Of a stretch of 64,000 bases of DNA, positions 23,001 through 35,411 are shown in pieces (the first letter of the stretch is position 1; every line of letters begins with the position of its first letter). Source of the DNA: Obelidium mucronatum. Lineage: Eukaryota > Chytridiomycota > Chytridiomycetes > Chytridiales > Chytriomycetaceae. The notes under the pieces are model-generated. The model had not been told where the DNA came from. It worked only from the letters and a program-made list of their open reading frames with translations, and made no database searches. The stretch spans positions 1 through 64,000 of the forward strand of contig JAIVFH010000118.1 of NCBI GenBank assembly GCA_025765595.1, read 5' to 3'. The position numbers and the translations under genes are program-made.

Positions 23001-26000
23001 AGAATGGTGAGCACTCAGAGAAGTGTCCCGCAAGATTTTAGTCAACGAAATCAAAACAACAGTAGGATAGTAGTCTTCGGAAGAAGGGCTTGGCAATGCT
23101 TCCAATTCAGCAACACTTGAGCTTTCAGGAGCAGAAACCAACTAACATACATGAACCAAGTCAGAACCACAGCAACAGAAACCAGTGCATAAAACTTTTT
23201 CCATCTGCATACCTTGTGTTTATACGGATCCAACGCTCCCAGAATCCCAATGACCTTAACAGTTTCAAGCCGAATCGACGCTGCCTCCTCCGATTTCAAA
23301 ACCCCCAACAAATTATCTAGCAAACTTGAATATTTGATGTACGGAGAAATCACAGTCCCAGTGTTACTACACATTTGCCCCAAAGTTTTCAGAGCAGCTT
23401 CTCGCTTAGACGGATTGCTTTGGTCTTGGATCGTCTCAATAATGATTGGCATCACTTCATCGAAATAAGGAAGCATATCTTCGCATCCCACTTGCGATAG
23501 TTCTCCAATTGCTGCAATAGATTTCGCGGATACACCAGAGCTGACGTCTTTGGTTTTTGGAAGTAACACCTTCATGATTGAGTTGACATAAGGTTTCACT
23601 AGTCTTTGAGAGGCAAGAATCAAGTCACACAGAAGCTTTGCGCATTCCTCTTTTTGCAAACTGAAAGAAAAGGCAATGGTTTAACTTTCAAACAAACCAA
23701 AACCATCACCCTCTCCATCATTCCTTACCTGATGTTGGAATACTGCAACTCAGTAAGAAGCTTGATCAAGATCTTCCGTAACGGCGGCATCACGTATGCA
23801 GGATTGTGTAATGTCAGTCGACCAATAATGACAATCGCCAACTCTCGAATCGCAAAGACTTCATCATTCATGGCCAAAAAGATCGACCGGATATTTTCAG
23901 CTTGCGCCAAATGATGATCGAACCGTTCATCTAATGATGATATGACGGTTTGACGAATGGATGGATCTAGGCATGACCATTTAGCAATCTTCAAAAACCG
24001 GATTTGGATTTCATATAAAAACCTGAATCAGTTATTCCAACAACCAGGAGCTTTTCTAAAACCTCGCCAACAATCTTCATGGACATGTTGCTTGTCTGTT
24101 TACAATTCAAGTGGTGTTTCAGGACCAACTTCACAAAACAAGAACACTAAACCTGGTAATTAACAGGATCACAGGCAAGTAATTGACAGCAGGTTATGGC
24201 AGCAGCTTTTCTGATACCAGAGTGTTCATCATCAAGGTAAGTCACAGCACACGATCGAATCAATTCCTGCAACATTAATCCTGTGAAAAGAACCAATGTT
24301 CAATTTTGATTGGAAAAATCAACAACAACGAACCGCTAAAATTGAAGCTCCCCAGGCAATTCAAAGCTAAAATGATTGTTTCGATGCTCTTGTTTTCCGA
24401 CGTCTTTGTTTTTGCTCATGTGAATGTGGGTTGCCCAAAAAAAAGCAGCGAGAGTTGTTACCTGAACATCCTTAAATGAAGCAGCAAGCAATCGTCCAGG
24501 CGCACCAGGATGTCGATAAGGTTCTCCACACAGAATCACAGAAAGCATGTTCAAGAATCTCTCTGAAAAACAAATTCAGAAGACTTCCAACACTGGAATT
24601 TTCAAACAAACCTTGAATAATGCCGAGAAGCTTTGGAATTTTTTCACTGATGTCGCACAATGTTTGTTTCAACTGGTCTGACAGCCCAGAAGCAAACATT
24701 AAATTCAGTATTCCCTGGATTCTTGTTTCTAGTTGATCTTCAATTGCAAAAGCAAGCATGCTCAAGCATTGAAACACAGGAACCGCAATCTCGGGTCGAT
24801 TTCGCCTGTTCCTCCAAAATATTAATTTATTCCCATCAAAGAACTGGTCAAAGGATACTCACGCTCGAATTAGATTCTCTCGAACGACTCGGAAAATCAC
24901 ATCCAAATACGGCAAAATATTTAATTGAACAGCTAAAGATATCTTTCCAACAGCCGTAAAACCTTAACATTCAGGAATTAGTTAAACGTTGTTATAAAAA
25001 AAATTCTATTTACCTGCTGTTCGATCACCATTCCCGTCATTGTTGGCCCCTCGATCTCTCCGTAATTCGCCAAGAAGATAATCAATGCAGGCATTCAAAT
25101 GCAAAGAAACGAAAAGAGAAGTGTTGTAAGAAGCCAGCACAGGGAATAGCTGTATGACTGTCCGACGAATCATGGCATTGGTGTGATCTCGAAAACGAAT
25201 AATTGCTTCGGAAGTATCTGCATACTTTGAATCCATAAACTACCAGAAACCGAATAACGTCAGTGCGAGATACGGAGAAGATGCAAAACACACACCTTTC
25301 CAGCGTGACTGAATAGTTCTCGATACACCAACAAACATCCATGCAGTGAATCAGGATTCAGAGTTTTCAAAATACCACGCTCAGCTTCGTCATATATCTT
25401 CCGATACCATTGCCGCCTCAAATGACTTTCTCGCTCTTGAAGCAGCTGAAGACACGCACTGAGTACATCAGCACCACTTTCTCGTATGGTGACCTAATAT
25501 TCGATGCAATATGGATACCGTTGAGATACACCGCCATCAGCGACCGAAATACCCCTTGTTCAGCAAGTCACCCACCTTTTGATCACGCAAAGCTGTCCAA
25601 ACAAGATCCAAGATTTGCGGAACATACGAGAAAATAAGAGTAGGGGAACTTAGTGCCAGTTCTTTAAGAACCAGAACGGCGGCATATCGTCGTGATTCGT
25701 TGCGATCGCCTTTAGTTGGAGAAGTGGTGAGCAAGAACAAAACATCAAAGAAGCTGCCCGTGTTATTTAATTACCCTGCAGCCATTCCAACGCTCTCTTG
25801 ACTTCAAACTCCACGAATTCTGCGGTTAAAGTTCCACCAGGCTGAGCCAAGCGTCCTGTCGAGGTTTTGGCATGAGCAGAGTGCAAAAAATTGGAGCCCC
25901 CATCTACCCTCCCGCATCAAATTTTGGTACAACCTAACGCTTTCGCGGCCAGTATAGAAATTTGAGGATCGCTTCCAGGCAATACGATACGCAGATAATT

Positions 26001-26522
26001 TGCAAATCTGGTAATTTTGATAGTGTTTTCTTCGCCTTGAAAGTCAATGAGAGAATCTGTATGGATGGTTCGGTGTCATAGGTTGGTTTGGTTGTTGGTT
26101 GGTTTGGTGGGTTCGAATCAAGCACACCACAAGCGACACACACCAATGATTAAAATCCCCGCCATTTTGTGGTACACGTCCTGCGAATGAATCAGTTCAA
26201 AGATGCGCTTGTTGACGTCCTGCTGCATAAACTTTGAGAAGGGTTCGCCAGTGACTTCGCGCGCGTAGGCAGCGACCTGGGTCGGATTCGGTTAGGCGTT
26301 TTTTTGCTAGGCTTTGCGCGCATTCGTCCGGGCGCCGCTTACGTGTTCGCGGATGTCTCTGGCCAGCGAGCGCCGCTCGGCCTCGGACTTTGCGCTGCGG
26401 ATCAGCGCGAAGCGGCCCTCGAGCGACACGCTGTGGCTCGGCGCCGCCGCCGAAAGCCCGGACGCCGCGGCGGGCGGCGGCGGCGGCGGCGGGTGCGAGT
26501 CGACAAGCAGCGGCTCAACCAT
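17072..26522 (-). CDS. TOR: TOR serine/threonine kinase (PIKK)
   Basis: About 9.45 kb with many short introns. Exon 1 (26522-26343) gives a Pro-rich start and SLARDIREH, then [17 protein letters not shown] as in TOR N-termini. HEAT repeats run from about 26270 to 22100. FAT domain starts with [20 protein letters not shown] and [16 protein letters not shown]. The FRB domain reads [20 protein letters not shown] (about 19460-19400), keeping the Ser important for rapamycin-FKBP binding. Kinase motifs: [27 protein letters not shown] and [17 protein letters not shown] is [12 protein letters not shown] through LCQCYIGW, completed by a 15-nt last exon (17072-17086) coding CAFW and stop. TOR couples nutrients to growth in TORC1 and TORC2. 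Confidence 0.97.
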
Positions 26523-26699
26523 TTCTTTATTTTATTTTGTTTATTTATTGGAAAGGCCTTTATTATTATTCATGCCTTTTTTTTATTTACTCAATCATTA
26601 AAACAGCCAAATACACACACAAAAAATACAATTAGACCTTTTAAAATAATAATAAGAGGGATGGCAGGACGGTTATATAAAGACGCGGGGCAGAAAAAA

Positions 26700-29600
26700 T
26701 CAGTGATTCCCATTGGTAAGAGCAATCACTTGTTTCTTACTCAACACGCCAACAAACTTCCCAGCCCCACCCCCAGCACCATCCACAACGCAAACAGTTT
26801 TACATCCCATCTTTGTGAAAAGTTGAACCACAAGATCCATACTCATTCGGGTCGAAACCGTCAAGGGAGCTTGGTCCATCCAAGGGCAGAGATCGATCCG
26901 ACGCAACAACTGTGAAGGCTGGAGTCGATGTGATGGCGAAACTGGTGTCGATGGATCGTGAAAGAAAAAGTTCATTTTCTTGTGATCGAAATGGCATCGC
27001 TGGGCGAGGTAAGATGTTCGTTGAATGTCATCATACGCGATATATCCGACAAGCGCATCCCCATTTAAAACTGCAAATCCACCATCATTAATATGGGCTG
27101 GAAATTATTTCCAGAAACGCATGATTAGATTTTGAAAGAAACCTTTTTTTAGATCAGAACAGTAAAACTCACCAAGCAACGCCATCTTCTCTTGAACTTC
27201 CTCCCAAGAATATTCCAACTCAACCTGAAACGTTGCCAAAACATCATATTCAGCCACATCGCCTGCATAGCTAATTTCAGAAGTCGGAGACGTGAAATGG
27301 TTCTTTTTGTGATCCAGGTATGGAAACCCATTGCGCTTGATTGTCGCGTCATACGAGGAATCGATTGTGATCTTGTCGGCTGTCCATTTGGAAACCATGA
27401 TTGCAACCATCAATGGGAGAACCAGTTTGAGTGCTCCCGTCAGTTCTACCATAACGACAACCAGTGAAACAGTCATTCGAGAAACTCCACACAGGGCGGC
27501 GGCTCCTCCAACAAGAGCGTAAATTCCTAAAAAAAAAATTCATTCAGCATTCGTTTGTTTACCAAACCGAATCTTTAAACTAACCAGGAGTTGCACAATC
27601 GTTACGCAAGGAACACTGTGCTCCGTAATCCCTGCAAGCAATCGCCATTAAATTCACAAAAAGCAACCCACAAAAAACTTCAAAAATAATACTTACTGTT
27701 GTAACTTGAGGATATAAGTACCAGCTATACGTCCAAAGCAGGCCCCAATCAACATAGAAGAGCCGACAATACCACCAGGGATCCGCAATCCATTTGAAAA
27801 GAGAACCAAAAACGTTTTGAATGCAAGAGCAGACATGAGAATCGATATAACACCTCCTAGATCATCGGTGCTATGTTTTTTTTTTTTTTTTTTAAAAAAT
27901 AGTATGAAAAGTGACAAGGAGGTTTTTTAAATGTTTGTTTACATACTTGCAGATTCCAAAAGCATCTTCTTGTCCAGGAACACACTCGGAAAACAAAACT
28001 TCTTTGATTTCATTCAAGCCGAGTCTCATAAGAGGTGTCTGATGATTCACCAACGCCGTAATACCAGCGACCAACAAGACTTCCACAATCGGATGAGGAT
28101 AAAACTTTTTTCGGCGCCAGGATGCCAGAATATTGGTGAATCGTATAAACAACGCGCCATATGTCCCCTGTACAAATGACTTTGTCAACAACAAAGATCC
28201 TGCCGTAAACCACCAAAAAAAAGGCCTTGTAAAAAATACAATGCATACCCCAACAAGTCCCAAAAGCGCAAAAGGTACAAGCTCAAAGTCTTTCCAATCC
28301 CTCGAATACGAAACCTGGAATTTCACAAGCTTTCCACTACCATACGGATTCAAGATTTTCAACGTGACCACGGCCGTCAGTGTACAAAAGAAACTCCTCC
28401 ACATTGTTTTGAGAGGAAAATAATACGAGACTTCTTCCAACGAGAACAAGACTCCTCCAATCGGTGCTGCAAACGCGACACTGACTCCAGCGGCTGTGGC
28501 AGCTGAAAGGATCTCTCGCTTTTTGCCTTCATTGTCGGCATATTTTGGAAAAAATCGGCATAAAATGTTTCCAATGCAATTCGACACATGGACATTCGGC
28601 CCTTGTTGACCAACAGTAATTCCAGAAGATACACTGAATATCTGCGAAATTTTGAGTGAGTAAATAAAAGACAATATATCCCTTTGCTCACCAAACCAAA
28701 TATCTTGACCAAAAGAGTCCTGACGCCCAAAAACCCACGAATCACAAACCCACCCAGTATCGTTTTGATTTCTGAAATACCTCCTCCAGCAGCTTGATAT
28801 TTCAATGACGTTTTCCCCGTCTCCCTGTCGGTTTTCACGATTGCAGAGAGGCCAGTGATGCTAGTGGATATGAATGCAAACAACAATGCCGAAAAGACGT
28901 AAATAATAAAGTCTGGCAGTGTTCCTAGAGACTTTGACCAAGGAATCCAATTTGGACACTTGGTGAGAGGTATGGAGGACGGGTGGAGCATAAAAAGGGT
29001 CGCGTCGCCTTGGTACGCTAGGATTCGCCCAAGTTGGCTTTGATTCATTTCGCTGTGGTTGCGATGAATTATAGATGCAGCAACAGCAGCAGAAGCACAG
29101 CAGGCATCACGCGTTCGCCAAATACTTGTTGCGCAGACACCGTCTCTCCAAGAATACAGCATGGACTCTCCAATATCAATAAAAGATGCAACAGTCCCAA
29201 CAGAAACGCCAATAAGCAGTAAAAGAATCCATCTGTGAAACCAAAAAAACGAAAATAAAATTAAAAGTTGGGAAAAAATAAAAATAAAACAGAATTTTTT
29301 TTTTCGAGAGCAAAGCACGCAACCGCACGTGCCCAAGCACGGACTTGGAAAATATTGTCCTCACCCTTGCAATGAATCCCAGATATTGGCCACCATGCCT
29401 TCGTGCCCAACAAGCCTTCGCAGCGACCGTATCCGCTCTCGTTCTTTCAACAAGTCTCGAGTCCAGTCAATCGATGAGTAATCCGAATACCTTGTTTTTT
29501 TTTGGATTTTTGATCAATTGGCATTTAGATAAAGATCTCAAGAGACGTACCAGGCCTTTAAACCTATCGGCTTCTCCAGAATACTAATGGTATCGCTATA

Positions 29601-29795
29601 GCATTCGTCATCGCAGTCGCAATCGCTGACAGGCTCTCCATTCAAATTCATTCCATTGCCACAATCGAATTCCACGAAAATAGATGTCGACCGTCTGTTT
29701 GTCAAGGTATCCGCTGATGACGTGCTCGACCGGTGTGATTTAAGCAGCGGTGTCCTTTCGGTAAACGTTTCCTCGTCGGATGCTGAATTTGACAT
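26700..29795 (-). CDS. CLC-family chloride channel/transporter with altered gating residue
   Basis: Multi-exon, start MSNSASDEETFTERTPLL at 29795; ERTPLL fits an acidic dileucine sorting signal. Similar to ClC-3/Gef1: VSVGTVASFIDIGESMLY, AAGGGISEIKTILGGFVIRG, GVSVAFAAPIGGVLFSLEEV, YYFPLKTMWRSFF, then MTVSLVVVMVELTGALK and two C-terminal CBS domains, the last ending near VGVLSKKQVIALTNGNH. The acidic pair in FSLEEV (proton-pathway Glu in exchangers) is kept, but the gating motif GKEGP reads GQQGP, and the GxFxP segment reads RIPGGIVGSSM. Members acidify or balance charge in endosomes and vacuoles; this one may be uncoupled or regulatory. It is divergent from the BORCS8-like gene with about 205 bp between starts. 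Confidence 0.9.
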
Positions 29796-30000
29796 TGTTT
29801 CAAAAAAAGTCAGGGAAATTTTGGGGCTTGGTACCTTTGTACCCGATTGTGATGCACGGGCAGCATAAGACACGGGGGTGGTGATATCACAATGATTCAC
29901 TTTGTAAATGAAGAGTAGGTGTAGGCAGAGTTGATGTTTTTTGTAATTCTTGTTCTTGAAATAAAAAGTTAAAAACAAAGGCCAAAAATACTGATTCACG

Positions 30001-30355
30001 ATGGATTTGCGTGAAAGGGCGCAAGAAGGCAAGACGCGTCATTTGCCCCTCAACAATGCGCTGGTAGCTTTATACTAATAATACAAAGTTTTGGTTGTAT
30101 GCAGTAACGGCCGCGACATCCGACACGCTCCTCCAGTTGATGAACGAGTCCTCGGTTGGATTATATCGCATTCAGGAACACATAATCAAAAAGACACCAT
30201 TGATTGTGGCAGAAAGGAAAGCCCAGCAGCCCTTGGGGACCCAGATTGAGTTGGCAGTGAGTGATGTGAGGGAGGCTGCAGTGCTAGTCGGCAAGATGAA
30301 TCGCGTCACTGGATTCCATCGCAGCGTCGAGCTACTAAAGACTTTATTCCGCTGA
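30001..30355 (+). CDS. BORC subunit 8-like protein (BORCS8 family)
   Basis: The main exon contains LLQLMNESSVGLYRIQEHI and later VLVGKMNRVTGFHRSVELLK, matching the BORCS8/MEF2BNB pattern (NEPSxxLYRLQEH and a SSxYFRSVEGLLK-like end). A likely first exon starts at 30001 (MDLRERAQEGKTRHLPLNNAL), donor gtagct. The nearest acceptor that keeps frame (caaag) would make a 25-nt intron containing tactaat; the more typical acceptor gcag gives an immediate stop in this frame. The start region is therefore uncertain. BORC places lysosomes on microtubules through Arl8 in animals; the fungal role is inferred. Confidence 0.7.
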
Positions 30356-30672
30356 ATTCGAATTGAATATGCTTGAGATATTTTGATTAATGGAAGTAAG
30401 AAGTAATACAGTAGAGTGGGTGGGACGGATCTCACGGCGTCGGTTTTTTTTTCATTCTCTTGGATAATTCGGTTCGTCTCTGCGCTTCAGATTGCGGAGC
30501 TGAGTGAATGTTTGGAAGTGGGGAACCATACGTCTTCAATATCATTCACATTTAAATACAGCCCATTTAAACCAAATTAATTCAGTTACTTTTTTCACGC
30601 TTCGATCTTTTTATTCGAATGGTTTGAGGGATGGGGGGGAAGTGCTTGTATTTGAAGGTGTACGCCCTTCTT

Positions 30673-31211
30673 TCACTTTTTCTTTGGAGCATCCTTCTTT
30701 ACTGGCTTTGGAGGATCATAGATACCTCCCAACTACAAATGGCACAAAACGAAACAAAAAAAAAACAGTTAGTAACTCCTCAAGAACAGACAGAGACAGC
30801 AAGTGCGTGTGACAGACTTACATCAACCATATCAATCTCCTTCTGCGAAAGAGCCTTTGCCCGGAACGATCCAGGAATCAGCTCCGCCGACGGATACAGC
30901 AGCACGGACGACGGGGCAGCGGCGCCTTTCGCCGCCACGGGCTGGCGCACGATCGTTTGCGGCGCCAAACCCGGCGCGGCGGCGGCGCCGGGCGCCGCAA
31001 AGACCGGCGCGCGCACCGTCTGCGGCGCCGCGCTTCGCGGCAGCGGCGGAAACGGCGGCGCGTTGAAGAAGTTGTCTGTCGCCGGCACGTGCGCCGTCAG
31101 CGCCGCCTGCGCAAAGTGCGGCGCCGGCGCGTGGCCCGCGTGCGCCTGCCACACCGCCTCCGAGCGCCGCCCGAGGAACTTGATCAGCGGCGTTCGGTGG
31201 TGGTGGTTCAT
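30673..31211 (-). CDS. KGD4: 2-oxoglutarate dehydrogenase subunit KGD4/MRPS36
   Basis: Two exons: 31211-30822 and 30732-30673 (donor GTAAGT, 89-nt intron), 149 aa from MNHHHRTPLIKFLGRR; an upstream ATG at 31274 would add 21 residues. Family signs are the N-terminal PLIKFLGRRS and the C-terminal SFRAKALSQKEIDMVD then LGGIYDPP. KGD4 tethers the E3 component to the oxoglutarate dehydrogenase core in mitochondria. The middle is an Ala/Pro-rich linker longer than in yeast. The final VKKDAPKKK tail is lysine-rich. Exon 1 is strongly GC-rich, unlike its surroundings. Confidence 0.85.
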
Positions 31212-31321
31212 TGCTGTTTCGATGCTTTGCGTTTGGGAAGATGGTGGTGCACTGCCAAAGATTCGAGCAAACATTTATTTTATTTGTTTGTAATCTAAGA
31301 AATATACCTCCATATTCCTTT

Positions 31322-31880
31322 TCATTCAATGATACGTTCCAACGAAAGATACAAATAATCTCCCCCACGTCCCTCATTAATATCCGTCGTACAATCGAAC
31401 CCCCATCGTGCTTGGCGGTAAATCATTCTCATCCGTCGCTCTCCACAACCAAACATCCTTGACTTTACGCGCCGCCGCCGCTGCCCCTTCCCCCTCTTCC
31501 CCTGTGCGTTGCTTTCGCTGCTCCAAGGTACCGGTAAATCCACCACCTGCACCTTTCGCCAAAATCCTGCTCACTTTTCAGCCATCGCAGTGGAATGTGA
31601 ATCCAGTGATTTGCAAGCGCCCGGGTTTCTCGTTCAGTTCAAAACAAAATGTACACGTATTTTTTTTTGCCGCCCAAAAAGCCTTGGTTGATGTCGTCTG
31701 TTCCAGTTCCCATGGATTTCCTGTACTACGTGTGTGGGAATCGTGTGTTACACCCCCCCACTGTGAAGGAGGAAATGTATCTGTTCTCGAAGGTCAGTGT
31801 CGCGTTGGTTGGGCGCGTTGGTGGTGGTGGTGATGATTGCTGGAATTGATTGCTTCCACAGTTGACACTGTTTGTTGCCA
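31322..31880 (-). pseudogene. Decayed copy of MABP-like gene
   Basis: The minus strand matches the intact gene at 44069-44626 along its whole length and into the 3' flank, but the frame is broken many times. Preserved pieces include KVKDVWLWRATDENDLPPS and INEGRGGDYLYLS. Nearly all length differences are longer mononucleotide runs in this copy: for example ggctttggcggcaaatacg in the intact gene reads ggctttttgggcggc followed by nine A here. It is not expected to make protein. Confidence 0.85.
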
Positions 31881-31999
31881 AACATCCTGTAGCATTTTTT
31901 TTGTGTCTCTAATTATAACTCGTGTAAATATAAAATAAATTCAAATAATAATAATAACATTGTCACAATATTATTCCCCAAAACTATTACACAATTGAA

Positions 32000-33230
32000 T
32001 TACTGGACCCCGCCGCCGCCTCCACCTCCACCACCACCTCCACCACCACCACCGCCCCCATCAAGTTGCTCATCTTGTTTCGGCCGACTCCAAAACTTTA
32101 CAACTCCTATTCGATCTGCCGTAACCACCGAATCTTCTCGGAATGCAATAAAACAAACAGGTTCATTGTGGATGCTTTGGGACTAAATAATAATAATGTA
32201 ATGATCATGTTAAAAAAAAATCTTTTTTTTTTTTTTTGGCATCCAGTTTCGGTGTGTCAAAAAAAAAAACCAATTCTGGCACTCACCATAAAAGGCTCAA
32301 GAATCGCCACCTGCTTCTTTGATAAAACCGGGTGAACATTGCTGATATTGATTTTATCGGGATCAAAAAATCCACCTTTCCTCTTTTGCTATTAAAAATT
32401 ATTTTTTTTTTAATTTTTAACGACAAATTCAAATATACATCAAAGAAAGGAAATAAAAAAACAGACAGACTCACAGATTTCGGTTTATGCAAACTACTAG
32501 CTGAAAAGTCCCACATACAAATCCGGGTATCATCTGAAACACTTGCAAAGCGATAACTTCTTTCCGTGCAGTTATAAGGATCAAACGCGACACTTGTCAC
32601 CTTTGTTGTTGTTGTTGATTTCGATTCGATTTTTTTTTTTTAGGTTGGTTGGTTTCATTTAAAATGACACACAAAAAAAAAACACCCCTCTTACCCAAGA
32701 TGAATGTCCCTGACACCGCGCAATAATCCGCCCCCCAAACCCCCATATCGTCACCAAATCATCCTCACCCCCCGTGACAATAAACTTTCCATCTGGAGAC
32801 CACGCGCAACACAACAAGGCCCCAAAATAACTATTACACGTATCCAACAACCGTTCTGAAACATGGTCCAGAATTCGTAAACCGCCATCTGATGATGTCA
32901 CTGCAACGTGTATACTATCCGGACTGAATTGGATGCTGGTGATGGCTTTTTTGGATAATTGCCATTGCGAGATTGGGTTATATTTTTGAGCGGCGCCTTT
33001 CGGCGGTTTGTAGACAGGAAAGCCGGCACTTTTTTTTATGTTGTTTTTTTAATGTTGTTAGTTGACGGATGGTTGCTTTTGACAAAAACTCACGTTGAAT
33101 CTGAAGTCAATGGAATCACTGTTGATGAATCGTCCCGATCCTTGTCCAATATCATTACAGTTCCATCACCAAACCCGACAATAAATAGATTTTCTGAGCC
33201 CTGTTTGGGAAGTTAATATTAATTACAAAA

Positions 33231-33271
<41 letters not shown>

Positions 33272-34435
33272 ACCAACAGGCATCCATTTAATACAAGTAA
33301 CCGGTGCTTTGCTCATGACAAACTAAATTGGGGTAAGTTGGGAATTGGTTTGAAAAAACAAGAAAAGAAAAGCACCAAAAAAAAAAAATTACCGCATACC
33401 TGTTTGTTCTTTCGCACATATTTCCCAGAGATTGGAGAATAAACCATAATGTCCCCAGTATTAAATCCCAACACCGTATCCATGTTTTCTCGCGTCAGTG
33501 GATTGACATCATGGCAAGTGACAAAAGCATCCTTTAGTTGTAGACATGATAGCGCGGGCTGGAAAGAAGCAAAAAAAAATGAGTGTTATTTTTTGTCCTG
33601 CTATCAAAATGGCTGTTGGGGTGTTTACTTTTGTTTCTAGTGCATAATCGGCCCATAGAAACTGTCTTCCGATATTCAAAAAAAAATAGTGAGCTTCTGC
33701 ACCCCTTGAGGTCTGTTTGTTATTTCATGAGTAGGTGGAGTTTTGTTATAACGCCATTCATTGTTGGTACAAAAAGTTGAAGTTTACCAAGAAAACGGCC
33801 AGATTATCATAGGTAACAATTTTGTTGACAAACGTAGAAGTATTTGCTTTCGCACTTGAGTTTGGGATATAGAAGGAGGTTTTGCGACGCATCTTTCCGA
33901 AAAACTTTTCCTTCTCTGTTTTCGATGGAGGATGATGAGATGATGAGACGATGTACCCAAAAAGCAAAAAAGAAAGAAAAGTACCGTTGTTGCTCGCATG
34001 CACGTCGGAGCCGGCGTCGTCGGCAAAGACGACGCTGTTCCCGGCGCCGGCGCCGACGCCGACGCCCGGCGGCTTTTGCGGCGCCGACATTTGCTGCAGC
34101 GCCGGCGACGACGCGACTTTCGAGGCGGCGGCGAGCGGCGCTGCGGCTTGATCGGGCGCGGCGTCTGGCTTCGGCAGCGAGCGCACCGTCAGGAAGGAGA
34201 CGGACGTTCCTGCGGGGAGAGTTAGTTGTCCCTAGCAACTACTACCAACAACAACAAGAACACTACGGTAGTGCGGGCTGACGGCAAAGGCGTAGCTGGC
34301 TGCGCCGCGCAGCGCATACGCGCCCTCGAGCGTGTCGAAGCGCGTGGCGTCCGGCGCTGCGAGCGACGCCGTGGACGCTGACGCTGAAGCCGCGGCGGCG
34401 GCGGCGGCGGACGGCGGCAGCACAAAGCTGCTCAT
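32000..34435 (-). CDS. WD40 protein, WDR20/CreC-like
   Basis: Multi-exon; N-terminus [14 protein letters not shown], then [20 protein letters not shown]40 core shows [59 protein letters not shown] and [16 protein letters not shown], closely following WDR20 ([20 protein letters not shown] and [12 protein letters not shown]). The last exon gives [20 protein letters not shown], then a Gly run and stop at 32000. WDR20 and fungal CreC activate a deubiquitinase (USP12/46, CreB) involved in catabolite repression and traffic. Exon 1 and 2 are GC-rich. A 120-bp gap separates it from divergent SEC12. Confidence 0.88.
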
Positions 34436-34555
34436 CTTGATTTCTCGTTGCTGAAAATAAACAAATAATTGAAGAAATAAATGAGTAAATAAAATAAATA
34501 AAATAAATAAAATAAATAAATAAGTAGCAGCAAATTAATAGATAATCAACGTCCG

Positions 34556-35369
34556 ATGGCTGCTCCAAAAACAAAGCTGAGCACAACGATCGGCTTTCCA
34601 GTGTTTGCGCTTGCTTTTGCGCCAAAGAAAGCCAAAGTCTTTGTCGGCGGAGGCGGAGGTGCTTCGAGGTCTGGTGTCAAGAACACTGTGGTGCGTTTCA
34701 CTTCTACTACAACTATACGCACACGCACACACACCAACGACAACTACAACTGCTACAACTACTATAGGCAATGTACACCGTCAACGAACACTCTTTGACT
34801 CTGGAACAAGTTGCTAAACATGAATTTGGATCTGACGAAGACAGCGTTCAGAGCATTGCCATCCATCCAAAGGTTGGTCTCGAAATATGTCTCCACACTC
34901 TTTTTACACAATGATCACTATGATTGATTGATTAATTGATTGGATTTGATGTGTTTTTTTTTTTTTGTGTGTGTAGGAGAAAACTATTGTTGTTGGTGCG
35001 AATAATTCGCTCGATCAAATCAATCAAGGAATTAATAACAATTGTCGCATTTTTACTCTCAAGGATGATAGGTTTTTTTTTATTTTTATTTTTATTTTTT
35101 TGTGGTCTTTCACAGACACGAATGGGCATCCCAACTGCCTTCGCCGAAGGCAGTGTTCTCCTCACCCTGATCCATAATCAATTTGATCTCTCAGTATTTC
35201 ACTCAATCCCCATGTTTTTTCACAGCTTACTGTTTCAAGCGGCGATTTCGACTGTCGACGGATTAAAGGACTCGTTTCAAAAAGTTGCCCGATTCAGTCC
35301 AGATGGAAAATACTTGCTGACGGGTGGAACGGATGGAAAGGTGATTATTATTTTTGTTCAATTCTCTCT

Positions 35370-35411
<42 letters not shown>

